Assembly: GCA_026874595.1 (NCBI GenBank)
Contig: CM049321.1
Location: 17,252,479-17,316,478, forward strand
DNA: 64,000 nucleotides
Origin: Sipunculus nudus
Taxonomy: Eukaryota > Annelida > Sipuncula > Golfingiida > Sipunculidae
Direction of reading: 5' to 3'
Each line of letters begins with the position of its first letter. The first letter of the stretch is position 1. This document shows, in pieces, positions 23,535 to 35,674 of the stretch. The position numbers and the translations under genes were made by a program. A model generated the notes under the pieces. The model did not search any database. It was not told the origin of the DNA and saw nothing but the letters and a program-made list of their open reading frames with translations.

Positions 23535-24520
23535 TTATATTTCTAAGGTCTATCGGCAAAATCCTTGATTTTAAGCGTCATGAACCTTTGGCCACCTGTT
23601 AAAAACTGGGAGAAAAATCCTGTCAGGGTTCGAGTAGGGCGAGGGGAAGCGACACGAAAGTGTCTAGACAAGAGTCGAGACACACACATACACACAAATA
23701 TATTATATATTTATTGTTAACCTAACATTTATGAATGCCAGAATAAACTGATAACACCTGTATTGTTGAAAATATGGAACATACGTCTCTATCATATATT
23801 TTAACGTACAGTATGTCAGTGGACAAAGATAAGTATACTTGAATGATTGTCCTAGATATTTTGCATATCAATTACTCGTTTTGATTTAGAACTCGCACAT
23901 GGATGAAATTTCAATATTTGTTAAGCACAATGATCCCAAATCCGTGTTTGTATTTACTTATCCGGCCCATATTCCCATTTTATTCGTGCATACGTGACTG
24001 TACATTTGTAGATATTCCTTAATGACGTTGCAGATTCCGGATCTTGTACCAAACCCACACCAAAGTTTAACCAATTCTTTACTGGCTCATTCCCGAAATG
24101 TACTGATATTTTCATGAGATTCCGTTCTTGATTACATGAGTTATGTTGTGAACAAACACACACACACGTACACACATAAACACACGAATGGAGATGAACG
24201 CATATCTTACTGGCGGAGGCAATAACATATAACATAAGAAGAATACAATCTTTTGCAGCTTATGACAATTGATAACTGACTGTATGCAATCGATGTATAC
24301 AATAACTGGAAGCTTACCCTTCCAGACCCGCGAATGGCGATAATGGGAGATAAGTCGAATATGGTTAAGGTAACAAACAAACATCAGTGGCATCTATGTG
24401 ATCTAGGGCCAATATTGTGGGGAAAAAATCGGATTAAAAAAAATCAGCCATATTGGGGATCTTACGCAAACACAAATTTAGCAGAATCACAGAAATAAAT
24501 GAAATCGATGATTTTGCACA

Positions 24521-24582
24521 GGTGGTGGTGGGGAGGGGTAGAAGAAATGGGTCTGGGGGGTTGTAGGGGCGAGGGGGGATGG
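24521..24582 (+). other. G-rich tract with quadruplex potential
   Basis: Runs GGTGGTGGTGGGGAGGGG and, further on, GGGTCTGGGGGG, GGGG, GGGGGG lie within about 60 bp. Confidence 0.5.
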
Positions 24583-24689
24583 AAGACTCCCAGGTAAGTC
24601 ACCGATAAACATTTTACCCAATATGGATGTGGAAAATAACTCATCAACACCAATAAGTATGCCCTACTGACAGAGGCTTAATAAAGCAT

Positions 24690-24992
24690 AACTGTTGATC
24701 CTGGTGGCGTAAGGGTTTGGGCGTTGGTGGCGTATAGGTCTGGGCGTTGGTGGCGTAATGGTTTAGGCGTCGGTGGCGTAATGGTTTGGGCGTTAGAGCT
24801 GTGACCGCAAGGTGGTGGGTTCACGTCTCGTTCTGACCGTTCTCTGTCATGGACGGCAGGTAAATGTAGAAAGTACAACCATTTCGCGAATATTATGGCT
24901 GCTTGGGTTGTATGTACCCGAGGGAGCCGAAACAAAGCTACGGGAATGAATAGGCCGGAAAGACCAGGAAGGCAAAGTGTGAAGTCGAATAT
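24690..24992 (+). mobile_element. tRNA-headed SINE with expanded head
   Basis: The head 'ggtggcgtaatggtttgggc' (A-box-like) is repeated in tandem. A single B-box-like GGGTTCACGTCTC (about 24808) follows, then the body ending in 'gaccaggaaggcaaagtgtg'. This is the uninterrupted counterpart of the SINE at 17495-18330 and thus predates the duplication. Confidence 0.7.
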
Positions 24993-25097
24993 GGCTAGCA
25001 TCGTCTTTGATATTAGATTTTAGTCTGTGATATCAATTTTATCTTTAACTTATATTGCAGTGATGAATGAAACAAGAATGCTATATGGTGAGTCCCG

Positions 25098-25345
25098 GTT
25101 GCGTTGGTGTAATGGTTTAGGTGCCGGCTTTTTGATCGAGAGGTCGTGAGTTCGAATCCAGATCAGTCCTTACCGTGCCAAGAACCTTCGGCCAGGTCCT
25201 AATCGCAAGTGCGGCTCTGTCCACCAAGCAGTAGGAATGGGTACCCGTAAATACTGGGAAGGTAACCCGCCATGGACTAGCGTCCCATACAGGACCATTT
25301 AAGTCGCTTCACGCTACAGAAACCGAGATAAGTTCCGGCCTGATG
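25098..25345 (+). mobile_element. tRNA-headed SINE with Meta-like body
   Basis: The head has 'tggtgtaatggtttaggtgc' (A box) and GTGAGTTCGAATCC (B box, about 25147). The body has 'aatgggtacccgtaaatact' and ends with 'gctacagaaaccgagataag' and 'ccggcctgatgagccg'. That ending is of the type known for MetaSINEs of molluscs and other animals. The copy-1 duplicate reads straight through from 'ctatgtggtgaa' to 'gaaataaacc', so this SINE inserted after the duplication. Confidence 0.8.
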
Positions 25346-26094
25346 AGCCGAAAAATGGAAATAAGCGGCTTTGCAGCAATGGCATTTGTTGTTCCAATGA
25401 TGTAATACTTGGTGAGTCAATGATTGAAATATGTTGTGCCATACGTGCAATGTCTGAGTATGAGTAACCAGTCTATTAATAAAAAAATAATAAAACCAGC
25501 ATAAATGCATAAATTTAGACTGGCCTAGGATGAGTCAATAATAAAAAACTAAGCATTACTGAATGGTTTAGTGTGATGGAACCCTTTACAAACATCCCGC
25601 AGCTGAATCGTGACACTTGGGCGGCTAAAGATTATTGAAACCATATTTGTGCCTACAAAAATAGACATCCCATAATAATTGACTCTTAAAGCATCCGGTC
25701 TTCAATGGTTGCCCTGATTTATATATATATATATATACTCTGGAGTTCTAGCTCGAACATACAATTGAGAAGAGAGAAAAATAGGTGGACAACATGGTTG
25801 ATGGTTTTTCATGGAGGCGGTACCTAAGACCTGAACAGTCATATTTATACCTTGGCCCAGGCAATAAAATTGCCAGATTCGTTTGATAATCTATACAGAC
25901 ACAACGTATAGGTTTATTGTGTATCTAGCTATAGTTTTAGCCTGTCAGAATATAATGATAGCTCTGGCGGCGGTAACGTAGAGATACCATTACTTAGTGG
26001 ATATTTATTATAGAGCCCGTCCCACAAGGGTCTAAATATCATACCTTACACCGTATAATGCTGGGAAAAAATATAGATGATTTAGGCCAAAATA

Positions 26095-26420
26095 AAAAAA
26101 GGTATGGTTCTCAGGCATTTTTTTTTCATAAATCAATGCGGGCGGGCGCTTTTTTTATTTTAAATTTGTTGGTATGTTTCGATAAAAATGTCAAATGATA
26201 AGGTAAAATCATGAAAATAACAGTTTTATTTTGCTAAATAAGTAAAAGCACTACAAAAAAAGGAAATTGTATGGTTTTATCTTCTTGAAAGAAATTTCGG
26301 AGCGTCAGCAGCTCAAAATTGGAAATTTTTTATTGAAAATCAAAATAAAAAGTTTTGATGCGGGGGTTTAAAATTGATGCGGGCGGTGCCTGAGAACCAT
26401 ACCTTTAATTTTTTTTGGCC
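26095..26420. mobile_element. 326-bp MITE, GGCC ends, TTA target (copy 2)
   Basis: Same family and orientation as 23191-23534, with the same ends and TTA on both sides (26092-26094 and 26421-26423). It lacks small A-run expansions. It is absent from the equivalent place in duplication copy 1 (near 19500), so it is a younger insertion. Confidence 0.85.
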
Positions 26421-26609
26421 TTAACAAAGAAAACAAATGTCTAAGGTAGATAATGATTTAGCCTCTTTGGTGACGCTTATAAGCAACTACTTGATTTGCT
26501 GTCCATTTTTTTAAAACTGTCAGCAAGCAGTGTGTTTTTGCTGCAGTGTACAATAATCAACAATTAAGCTTTTCTGTGCGTTTTAGTTTTTTATTCAAGA
26601 GACTGTGGT

Positions 26610-27635
26610 TAGCTTTACATTGTCGAAGCTGTTATATCTCGATTTTTTTCATTTTAAACGTTTCCCGAAGGCGATTGCACCAGAACCTATAAATCTAAGT
26701 AAAGCAATAATATTTAAATTTAGTGTAGATCCTACAATACTTCACTCATTTATGGATTTGTCAATAATTATGCCCTGTCTCGCAGTCGATTAGCCGCAGC
26801 CTGCCACCAAAACTTTGAAATTAAATTAAATTAAGAAGGCGTTGGGGTGGAAGTACAAGCTATTTGGTTCTTCTCAGTTTTAGTACATGCAGATGTGCAC
26901 GCCATTTTAAAAGTATTTTCCATTGTCATCTGCTTTTTGAACTGTCATGTTTTCCGAAGTAAGACTTACAGTGATGTTTTTCTTTTGACAAATTAATATA
27001 TATTATATTCACGGTTGACCTACATATAACCATGCAGCAATTATAAAAAAAAACGAGGCTGGTTTTACTCGGAATTTTTTTTTCTGCGTCCGTCATGATG
27101 GCTAGACAGCTTTTTCTGAATCGGTGCCATAAGGAGGTAACTGATATAATTATTTTTTTTGTAACAACATTATTTCTTCATTATTTAGCAAATACGACAC
27201 GACCTTATAAGCCTCTGATTTCAAGTAATAACACACGGCAAATATTGTGATCCGACACTTAGAATGGGTGTTCTAATCAGACTTGCATCATGACTCGCAG
27301 GCCCCTATAAGGTATTTTAGAAGGCCTGAGTGTCATGCTGTCATGGCTAGCAGTCGATGGATTCCGTGTGATTACTGAGTATTTTTACAATGATTAATGC
27401 TTGTATGCGCTGGTTTGTGTCGATACCGCGAAATTAAAACCCTCGTGACTAAAAAGGCAACCACAATAACTCCGTGGTCGATTAGTGTCTCTGCCTATTG
27501 TACCTGGGAGGAGGTGGAAAGATTGGGATGGCCCGTCAATATTAAAAATATTTCATATTTTTTATACTTTGGTTGTGAATAGGCGTAACATCATTGGGTT
27601 TGGTTAGGAGATTTCGAGGAGCATCCGAGGCTTTT
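26610..27635. other. Unannotated spacer
   Basis: No recognisable gene. Open frames at 26605-26793 and 27397-27582 (plus) are near the random expectation. Confidence 0.5.
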
Positions 27636-27637
27636 TG

Positions 27638-27660
27638 CAGAGGCGTAGCTAGAATTTTTT
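27638..27660 (+). mobile_element. hAT-like terminal motif
   Basis: CAGAGGCGTAGCTAG is a near match to the CAGNGGCGTAGC-type ends seen on hAT-related elements. No partner end is found nearby. Confidence 0.35.
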
Positions 27661-27791
27661 TTAGAAAAGGCATGTATATATATGAGATATGAGGGCAGTA
27701 ACATCATCATATTTGCCTTTACCCACCACAAGACTGAAATAAGAAGCAGCATCTTCATTTACTACCTTTTTCGCACAGGAAGCATTTGGAA

Positions 27792-27841
27792 ATCCTAAGG
27801 TAAAGAGCAGTAAGAACACTTACTGCTCTTTACCTAAGGAT
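27792..27841. other. Strong hairpin, 23-bp arms, 4-nt loop
   Basis: The left arm ATCCTAAGGTAAAGAGCAGT then AAG and the right arm (27819-27841) are complementary at 22 of 23 positions around the loop AACA. The near-perfect pairing and tiny loop suggest a recent inverted duplication or replication error, not a microRNA precursor, whose loop is normally larger. Confidence 0.85.
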
Positions 27842-28135
27842 AAGCATATTTTCCATAAACTGACAACAAAGATACTGCTTTTTGTTCGTGATAGTTAAAC
27901 AAATTTCTTCCTGAAAAAAAACTAAGATGGATTAATCTTTCTCCGACAAGCGGATAAATTCTATAGCTCTGCAGAAAAGACGTATAACAAATTAAAACAT
28001 AAAACAATAGTTTGTAAAACTATAGTTGTTTCTTTTTTCCTTAAAATACTTATCGACCATCAATTCTTTATACAACCCTTTAGTAGGAAAAAAAAATTGA
28101 CACTATGGTGAAATAGGGACACCACAATATTTATA

Positions 28136-28136
<1 letters not shown>

Positions 28137-28175
<39 letters not shown>

Positions 28176-28275
28176 AATAGTGTATATAAAAGTATTTAAT
28201 AAAATAATGCCACATAATCGGGAAAATACCCCCAAAAACCGCCTGTTTTCTTTAAATCCAGGCTTCGTCAGGTAC
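28137..28275 (-). mobile_element. Penelope-type 3' end relic with (TA)n tail
   Basis: Read on the minus strand: CTGACGA (28271 to 28265), then a stem GCCTG/CAGGC (28263-28259 with 28245-28241), and about 65 bp later a (TA)n tract (28177-28137). This is the same order as in the element at 40.6-41.4 kb. The GAAA expected after the stem is replaced by GGTTTT, so any ribozyme would be dead. I found no endonuclease-like coding upstream. The assignment rests on the motif and the (TA)n tail only. Confidence 0.4.
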
Positions 28276-28279
28276 TGGC

Positions 28280-29208
28280 TCTGGTTAAAAAGTTATTGAA
28301 GGGTTAAAAAAACAAAGTCCCCACATGATTTACCATTCTCTGAATACAAATCCGTCATCAACGAAACACAACAACCCTGTTCTTCTTTTACCTTGTTGAG
28401 CCTTGTCTCAGGGGGAAGATGGGCACAAGGCAACAGCCGGGGTCAGCTTGTACGCGGATGACACAGCAAAGTATTAACCGCCAGCAGGCACGGAAATTAG
28501 TTCAAGACACCCTCGGAAAGCTGCGAGACGAAACCGGATCGGGCCTTCGGGAATACGGTGTATGTGGAGACGATGGAATTATCCTTTTGTTAACAGACAA
28601 TGGGCATTTCTTATCGTCCTGGAAATTCTCTTCACCTGTCTTAAGATCATCTTTCCTTTCTGAAGAAGAACATTACATTGTTTTTAACGGATACCGATTT
28701 ACTCGAGGGAGACATTTGTAATACAATGCAAACTATTATCCCGGACAACAAGGCCTCAGGCTCAATCTTCTGACGAAGACATTGGCCATTTCTAATGACA
28801 AAGAAATTATTCAATGTAATGCTGGAAAAGAATAAACGAATAAACACTCAGTTAAACTGTAAGTGCAAACTAGCCAAGGAAAAACTAACGAATGAAACAA
28901 ACAATTACACAAAATTGATAGTAAAGAAAGATCTCAATATAAAAACTCAATAATAAAAAAAAATCATAATTGTATTGTTTTCAAACAAGAGCACAGTGTT
29001 TAAATATTCTCATTTACAAACAAAATATTGGTTATTATATTAGGGATATGTCATCATATTAAAGTGACATAACACATTGAGTTGATCTGACAACATCATC
29101 TGACACAGTAAAAATATACAATATATTGACAATACCTAGCCAATGCATTTATCGATTAATTAATTTCTTATTGTTCCTGATATAACAGGTAAATTAAAAA
29201 TGGAAATG

Positions 29209-29210
<2 letters not shown>
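28280..29210. other. Spacer with one unassigned 100-codon frame
   Basis: A plus-strand frame at 28419-28721 starts in an acceptable context and has mixed codon use, but its product shows no domain, signal peptide or membrane segment that I recognise. Nothing flanking supports a gene. The rest is AT-rich. Confidence 0.25.

Positions 29211-29211
<1 letters not shown>

Positions 29212-29274
<63 letters not shown>
29212..29274. repeat. (TA)n microsatellite
   Basis: TA tract of about 63 bp. Confidence 0.98.
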
Positions 29275-29278
<4 letters not shown>

Positions 29279-29635
29279 ATATTTCCACAAAGCCTGAAAC
29301 ATTGACCAACATGGACAACTGATGGAGACAAAATACTTTTTTTGCCATTGGGACAATTATGCTTGCAAAAATATTTTAAAATTTAGGAGATAAAAGCACT
29401 CATGTATCCATGGCTAATTTTTTTGTAGGATACAAAATTTTATTTTTTTAATAGTTATCTATATACCTCTGCAGAATTACATTGCGGTTTCGCAGCATAA
29501 GAAGAGCATAAACACAAGATTATCGTGGTGTCAATGAGGCTCTGTGTACTGCACCTGCTGAACCTGTCTGTGTAACGTCGAGGAACCCCCGAAAGGCGTA
29601 CTCGTTTGTTGTCGTTTGTTGCGAAATAACGGTTT

Positions 29636-29675
29636 TGAGTCCCGTGCTCTACTCCTAGGCCACTGAAGCCGGTGA
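29636..29675 (-). mobile_element. tRNA-like SINE head (CCGGCTTC family)
   Basis: On the minus strand 'accggcttcagtggcctagg' then 'agtagagcacgggactc' contains TGGCCTAGGAG, a very good tRNA-type A box. The B box is not evident downstream. Sister motifs are at 10195-10245 and 62709-62750. Confidence 0.45.
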
Positions 29676-29679
29676 CTGG

Positions 29680-30240
29680 TCTCCGAGGGGATCACCCTAA
29701 TGAAACGTCTAGTGATGACATGACTAGTATGTTTTATCTCTGCAAAATGGTATAGTCAACACGCTCCTGCATTCAGGAAATTTAAGGACGGATTTATGAA
29801 AATTGATCAGAGGAATACAATCTATGATTTATACGGTTGTTATGAAATAAACTGTAATTGTGGACAAACAAATGTAAGAGAAAACATGTTTTGGAAGGTT
29901 GGTTTGATTAAATTCCCGGTGAATGCACTCACGTCTTGTTATTGTCAGTTTCGATTAAGTTCGCCTGACTCTTATTGATCAACATCCGTGACCCTCGTTT
30001 CTAATCAAGGTAAATTGGAAAGGCCTATAAAACAGAGCAAAAACCATAATCTTCTTACAATCGTTTTCATGTAGGCTTAGAAAGAAAGACTAAAATACTG
30101 CACCGCAACTGGTTTATTAACCCTAAAAGGAAAACAAAATCAGTGTATTTCTTTTTGAAACATTATATATACGTGTGTTTTTGTCCCCGATATTTAGGGG
30201 ATTAGTGATATTAAAGAAAGGTGACACACATGTTAGGTAA
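29680..30240. other. Unannotated spacer
   Basis: No recognisable content. Confidence 0.55.
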
Positions 30241-30242
30241 GT

Positions 30243-30245
<3 letters not shown>

Positions 30246-30302
<57 letters not shown>

Positions 30303-30349
30303 TATGTGTGTTATATATATGGGTTGATAATTCACACACATGTGTATAT

Positions 30350-30390
<41 letters not shown>
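30246..30390. repeat. Two (TA)n tracts with a GT-rich middle
   Basis: TA tracts at 30246-30299 and about 30351-30388 enclose 'gtttatgtgtg…cacacacatgtgtatatgg'. Confidence 0.97.
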
Positions 30391-30393
<3 letters not shown>

Positions 30394-30394
30394 A

Positions 30395-32115
30395 TATATG
30401 AGTTAATAATGTATGCCTTTCTGTTCATTATACAGTGAATGGGTCGAGGGAGGGGGTAATTTGTACCATGGCGGTGTAAATAACCCCCAGCCCCTCGAGG
30501 TCATAATGAAATGGTTTTTACATATCCGGGAAGATAACCCGGAATAATCACAAACGCGAGAAAACACGTTGTCCCGACTTTTGTCTAAAATGTGGGCCAA
30601 GGAATTTAATTAATCCATGAAAACAGGTATAAATTGATCTCTATTAACTGTAGAAAACCATCTTGATCAAATATGCTTGTTGATAAATGAGCCAAAACTA
30701 GATACAAAAGAAGTACTATTAACGTAATTGATTATTTCTTACACAGGAACTGCTACTGCGACGTGTCAATTAATACAATTAATCACTTCTTATTTCGCTG
30801 AAATTATATAATGTTCAGTTCTACAGAGTCTAAGTGGTCGAGCACAAAAAATACACAATCTGATGGAGAAACGTCAGATTCACAGAACAAAGGGGACATC
30901 AATTCTAAAACCAGGAACTTCGAATCAACAACGCAGAAAAAAATCTGTTTAATGGTGTGATGATAGAAAAACTCATCATTGTGTAAACTGCATATTAGAC
31001 AACTCATGGTCTCACCCCTAGGTACCGTGATGTAATCCGAAAAAGGATTTAATGATTTGAAATTCAAAATAGTTCGTTAAGTGCCTCTTTAGTAACACAA
31101 AGTAGCTCTCTCGTAATGCACTCTTGAATGATAATGTTACATGATTTTTTCCCCAAATGATTTGTACATTAGCATCATCAATCTTTGCGAATAATTGGAA
31201 ATGTAATCAAGTAGCAAACGTTACAACTAGCAGAGATAGCTATCATTTAAATGATTGATGAATAACATGCTTACAGTTTCTTTATATCCATGAAAAATAT
31301 GTTTAATTAAAATGAAAAAAGTAACATATTTCCAACTAGCAATATTAAGATTCAATGTCTTATTGATATTATGAATAGGGATTAACAGAGGAACCTTTCT
31401 GAGGGACCATATGTCTAAAAAGACATCCGATCTATTAAGATCCCTCTTGATTTGAAAGCATTCAAATTGGGTATAACGACCCTGTATAATAAGGCCATCT
31501 GTGAATGAAGACCAATTTTCGCCACGGATTGTCTTATGTCACTACTTCGAAACCTAACAGTGATTCTTCATAAATTCAAATTCACGTTTCAAACTGATTT
31601 GCTAAGGGGGTCCAATCACCTAAAAAACATTTTGAATTAACAAGAAACAAATATCTTCTTCCTTTTAAAACAATATTGTACCTGTTAAAATATTGCCGTG
31701 AACCGTTTGCTTACTCCTATAAACTAGCGTTATAAAACAGTGGACCGGGCGCGATCAAACCTGTCAACATAAAGACAGCGAGTGTATCGCCCGACCACAA
31801 CACGTTTCAATCAGGAGATGCCCTGCCTGACTTGGTCCAAAACAATGTAAAACATGTTCCCGCTGGGTCAAACATAGAGTGTTAAGAATCGGACCTCCGG
31901 TTACGTGGCCTTTTTATGGTAAACAGACACACGTGTACTGTGTTAAGCAACACACAGAGCCATAACAAGGTCTTGAACAGCCGTATGCGAGGTACAGAGA
32001 CTGCGTCCTGGGGTGGTTTTGCTGGAAAACTTTTGTATAAAGCAAAACTGAGCTGATAGTGTGAAAGAATAGATATGATAATGCCCCGGTTTTTGTCGCT
32101 TTAATTCACTGTTGC
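30395..32115. other. Spacer with weak tRNA-like and repeat relics
   Basis: An 87-codon minus-strand frame at 30804-31067 is unassigned. A relic of the 'accacc'-type repeat may lie at 31385-31530. On the minus strand, 31738-31800 has 'ggtcgggcgatacactcgc' then 'aggtttgatcgcgcccggtc', a possible A box/B box pair of a worn SINE. None of these is firm. Confidence 0.3.
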
Positions 32116-32120
32116 AGGAG

Positions 32121-32174
32121 CAGGGGCGGATGCAGGATCTTAGAAAGATTGAAGGGGGGGGGGGGGGGGGGGGG
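32121..32174 (+). mobile_element. hAT-like terminal motif followed by a G run
   Basis: CAGGGGCGGATGCAGGATCT is followed about 20 bp later by a pure G run (about 32154-32174). Compare 9833-9882, which has the same arrangement with C. Confidence 0.4.
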
Positions 32175-32179
32175 AGACA

Positions 32180-34540
32180 ACACCCTGGCACAGGTTATAA
32201 AATGTGGGAGGGTTACTAGATGTAATGCATAATTCTCATGTTCAGATATAGAAGGAAGCCAACTGTTACAGATGCAAAATGCGGCGCTGCTTTTAAGTGA
32301 ATGAACATAGATTTTCCGACCTCCAGAAATTTTTGCTCGAAAAAATGAGGCATACCTCTCAATTCGCCCTTCGCGTTATCACATGTTTTAATAAATCCTC
32401 AACATAGCAAAGACTTTCTGATGATGCAGGGCCTAAATGGCGCTAAATCCACTCCTGGTTGGGGCAATTTGGTATTTCATTTATCAGAATACTTGTGGTG
32501 TAAGCTATGCCTTTCACATTGGCTTTATATTAAGAATTACTGTAGAAGTGCATTTTTTATTTTTATTATTTGAACGATAATACATTATATGTCGCCGTCA
32601 ATTTGTAAATATGAACTTTTGGTGTCCAAAATGGTGTTTGCTTGGGAGATCAGAACGACTGCAGTGCATAACCGCTGTGGCGTATCGGATCACAGTTAGT
32701 TTTAGATTTAGTTTTAGAACAAAGGCGGTCCCTTATATCAGTGAATTGTCGGGATAAAAAATCAAACATATCTCCAGATAATAAATGATGTGTTATGGTG
32801 ATACAGATATCCTTTGTATATCAATGTATTATTCATTTAATATTAACCATACCATCCTCACATTTCCATTAGAATTTGTTATTTAAAAATAAAATCAGAC
32901 AGACAAACAATCTATGAGATAACAAAGTACCAGGTGGCAAGAATTAATTCCTTAATCGGGTCTGGTCTTCTAGTTGTGTCCTGTAGTAATAGGTCGCTTT
33001 GTTATTATACAGCAGGTGTTGCTGCAAACATCAAGTTAAGATCCATGTTGGACTCACATTTGCAGGTATAAATATTTAAGGATGCATCTAAATGTCATGT
33101 ATTGTAATACCGGCGCAGAGCCTGGGATCAGAGGTGACTTGGGATATAAGGATGACAAGACTATGGAGAACTGGGCATTTTATCCTATCCTACGTGAGTG
33201 TATTGCGTTCTGCTGGTCTAAACCCAACAGTCTAATCTCCCTAATGAAAATGGACTATCTCTCCACATTGGCGGCAGCTGTCGGTGATCGCTAACACTGA
33301 GTGTCTCCACCGTTATCGAAAAAAAGATAAGATTGTATCATATATAATAATATGTAGAGCAGTGACTCGTGTCACTCGAGGACTCCTGGAAAGAAAAAAC
33401 TTTTTTTTTAAGAAAAGGATGAGCTCTTTCCACCCATAAATAAAAGAACACAGATCATGAACAAATGCAGAAAGAATAATCCCCATAACTGCTTGGGTTA
33501 ATAGTATGCTTCTTTATTGGAGGCTCGAGAACCCTCGAGAATATAAAGGACCGAAAGACCTGTTGCGAGTGACTTCAGAACATACACCCCCTACTTTGCT
33601 TTTTTATCTTCTTCATTAGGTAAAGGAAACACAATAAAACCACATCATTATCATTTTTCACTTTTGTAGGCCTATTTTATATACACAACAAAACTGCAGA
33701 CGATCGCTGCTAGTTTAAACTGACATAAAACCGGGTTAAACTTTAAACCCATGTTCCTTTGTCCTGGCATGTGTCCCCCCCCCCCCCCCCCATAATTAAG
33801 GGTAGAGCGAGGGACTAACAGCCGAGATAACCGATCTCGATTTATCACTGTCGGCCCCACACAGGGTGTGCGCTGTGTAGCATTTGATTGGAAGGCCTTG
33901 CCAAACGGCCCGATTTCACCAAGAAACGCGTGGGCCTTTCGCGGGTTCTTCTGTATGAACCAGCAATGGGGCGGATTGCACACCACGGACCCGCAGGTGT
34001 AGTAGTCACAAGGTCTGATTAACAGTAGGATATAAAATGGAGGAAGCGTGTGACACTGCCCTGTGAAGTAGTCCAAAATAGGAATGAAGTTTTGGAGTGT
34101 ATAGGTACATAGTAAAGCTAGGATTAAAAACGGATGCGTTTACCACCAACCAAAAAAATATACATGAAAAAAAAATTCGAATGCAATTAAATTTTGTATA
34201 TTGCACATTTGGACTCAATGGGTCAAATTAATACTTTAGAAACAGATTTCGGATCGTTTTACTGTTGGTGTTCGGGTTTTTAGTGCAAAGGTCTCTCAAA
34301 GTTATCACTGTCGACTGGATATGATGGAATTATTAATGCCATTTGTGCAGATGATTGATGTATTGTTGGCGCTGATAGGTGCTCTTAACCCGGAATATCC
34401 AACCGTTCCTGAATATTGCCTTGATCAGAAACGCGGGAGATAAGCATAACTTGAATAAAGCGACACTGAAGAATGAGGGCTTTATCTGAACTGTCAACTT
34501 GTTACACTGGCTCCTATAACTTTCATGGGGAGTACGGAAT
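32180..34540. other. Unannotated spacer with a C run
   Basis: A C run lies at about 33775-33792. A 134-codon minus-strand frame at 33672-34076 spans that run, has a glycine stretch as a by-product, and is not recognisable. No gene is called. Confidence 0.4.
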
Positions 34541-34932
34541 GGTCTTGGTAATCTATAAAGCTCTTCTAGATGTCCTTGAGATTATGTCATAGTAATTTAT
34601 AAAGCTCTACTAGTTGTCGTCCTGATATGTCATGGTAATATATAAAACTCCACTAGATGTCGTCCTGATTATGTCGTGGTTACATATAAAGCTCTATTAG
34701 ATGTCGTTCTGATTATGTCATGGTAATATATACAGCTCTACTAGATGTCGTCCTGATTATGTCATGGTAATATATAATACTCCACTAGATGCCGTCCTGA
34801 TTATGTCGTGGTAACATATAAAGATCTACTAGATGTCCTCCCGATTATGTAAAGGTAATCTATAAAGGTCAGCTAGATGTCCTCTTGATATATCATGGTT
34901 TTCTATAAGGGTCTACTAGATGTCCTCTTGGT
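34541..34932. repeat. 44-bp minisatellite, about 9 units
   Basis: The unit reads CTCTACTAGATGTCGTCCTG then ATTATGTCATGGTAATATAT then AAAG. Edge units are more diverged than central ones. There is no coding frame. Confidence 0.92.
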
Positions 34933-34934
34933 TA

Positions 34935-35488
34935 TATCAAAGACATGGAAGTGCACCCCGTTTATTTATTGATGAATATTAATTAATTAATCTGACTTAG
35001 TTTTAGGTCTGCATTTTTTAAAATATTTAATTACTCTGTGAAGTCTTTGGTCCTTGTATTGTCTTTTTCTTTTCGTTCTTAGTATTAATTAAACAGTATT
35101 GCCATGACAATATATCATTGAACAGCTATTTATTAAAGTAATATGCATGGTTATTATGCACTTTATAAATATTGTATACACTATTACGCATGCTACTACT
35201 AAACTATAAATATCAGAGCCTACATGTGAATCCCCATGTTCTATCAATGTGTTTCATGGTTCACCAATTTCACCGTATTATCAATAACAGTTCAGCTCCA
35301 GAACAATTGTGGCCTCTTACATCATATTCATATTTTGGTGACATAGATTACAAATAAACATTAGTGATCATTTACATCAACAAAAACATCCACTAAAATC
35401 ATCAAAATCCGTTCAATATTTTTGGACAAACATGCTGACAGACACACCAACTAAAAGACCAAGGGGAAAACATAATATATTGGCGGAA
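34935..35488. other. Unannotated spacer
   Basis: AT-rich. Nothing is recognised. Confidence 0.55.
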
Positions 35489-35489
35489 A

Positions 35490-35670
35490 TATACTACTGC
35501 TATTTCTACTATATCTACTAATCACTGCTACTAATGTACTACTGTTATTAATTCTCCTATTACTACTGCTATAAAAAAAACTACTTCTATTACTTTTACT
35601 ACTACTACTGATATTATTACTACTTCTGCTAGTACTACTTTAATTACTACTGCTACTACTACTTCTATTA
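35490..35670. repeat. Imperfect (ACT)n trinucleotide repeat
   Basis: Runs of ACTACT and variants (TACTACTGCTA, 'ttctactatatctactaatc') extend over about 180 bp. The valine-rich minus-strand frame across it (35531-35728) is a by-product. Confidence 0.85.
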
Positions 35671-35674
35671 AGTA

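Larger units (their letters stand above)
23714..26605 (+). repeat. Segmental duplication, copy 2
   Basis: Direct, diverged copy of 16796-19735, about 6.9 kb downstream of copy 1. It carries an extra SINE (25098-25345) and an extra MITE (26095-26420) that copy 1 lacks. It lacks the 599-bp MITE and long (TA)n tracts of copy 1. At 24700-24790 the SINE head phrase 'ggtggcgtaatggtttgggc' is tandemly repeated about four times at a 24-bp period. Confidence 0.9.

Noticed and set aside
27792-27841. MicroRNA precursor
   Set aside because: The 4-base loop and near-perfect 23-bp stem are too short and too tight for a typical animal precursor.
28419-28721. 100-codon plus-strand frame as a small gene
   Set aside because: No family resemblance, splice signals or promoter; kept only as an unassigned frame in the spacer entry.
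33672-34076. 134-codon minus-strand frame
   Set aside because: It spans a pure C run that yields a glycine stretch, and nothing in the rest is recognisable as a domain.
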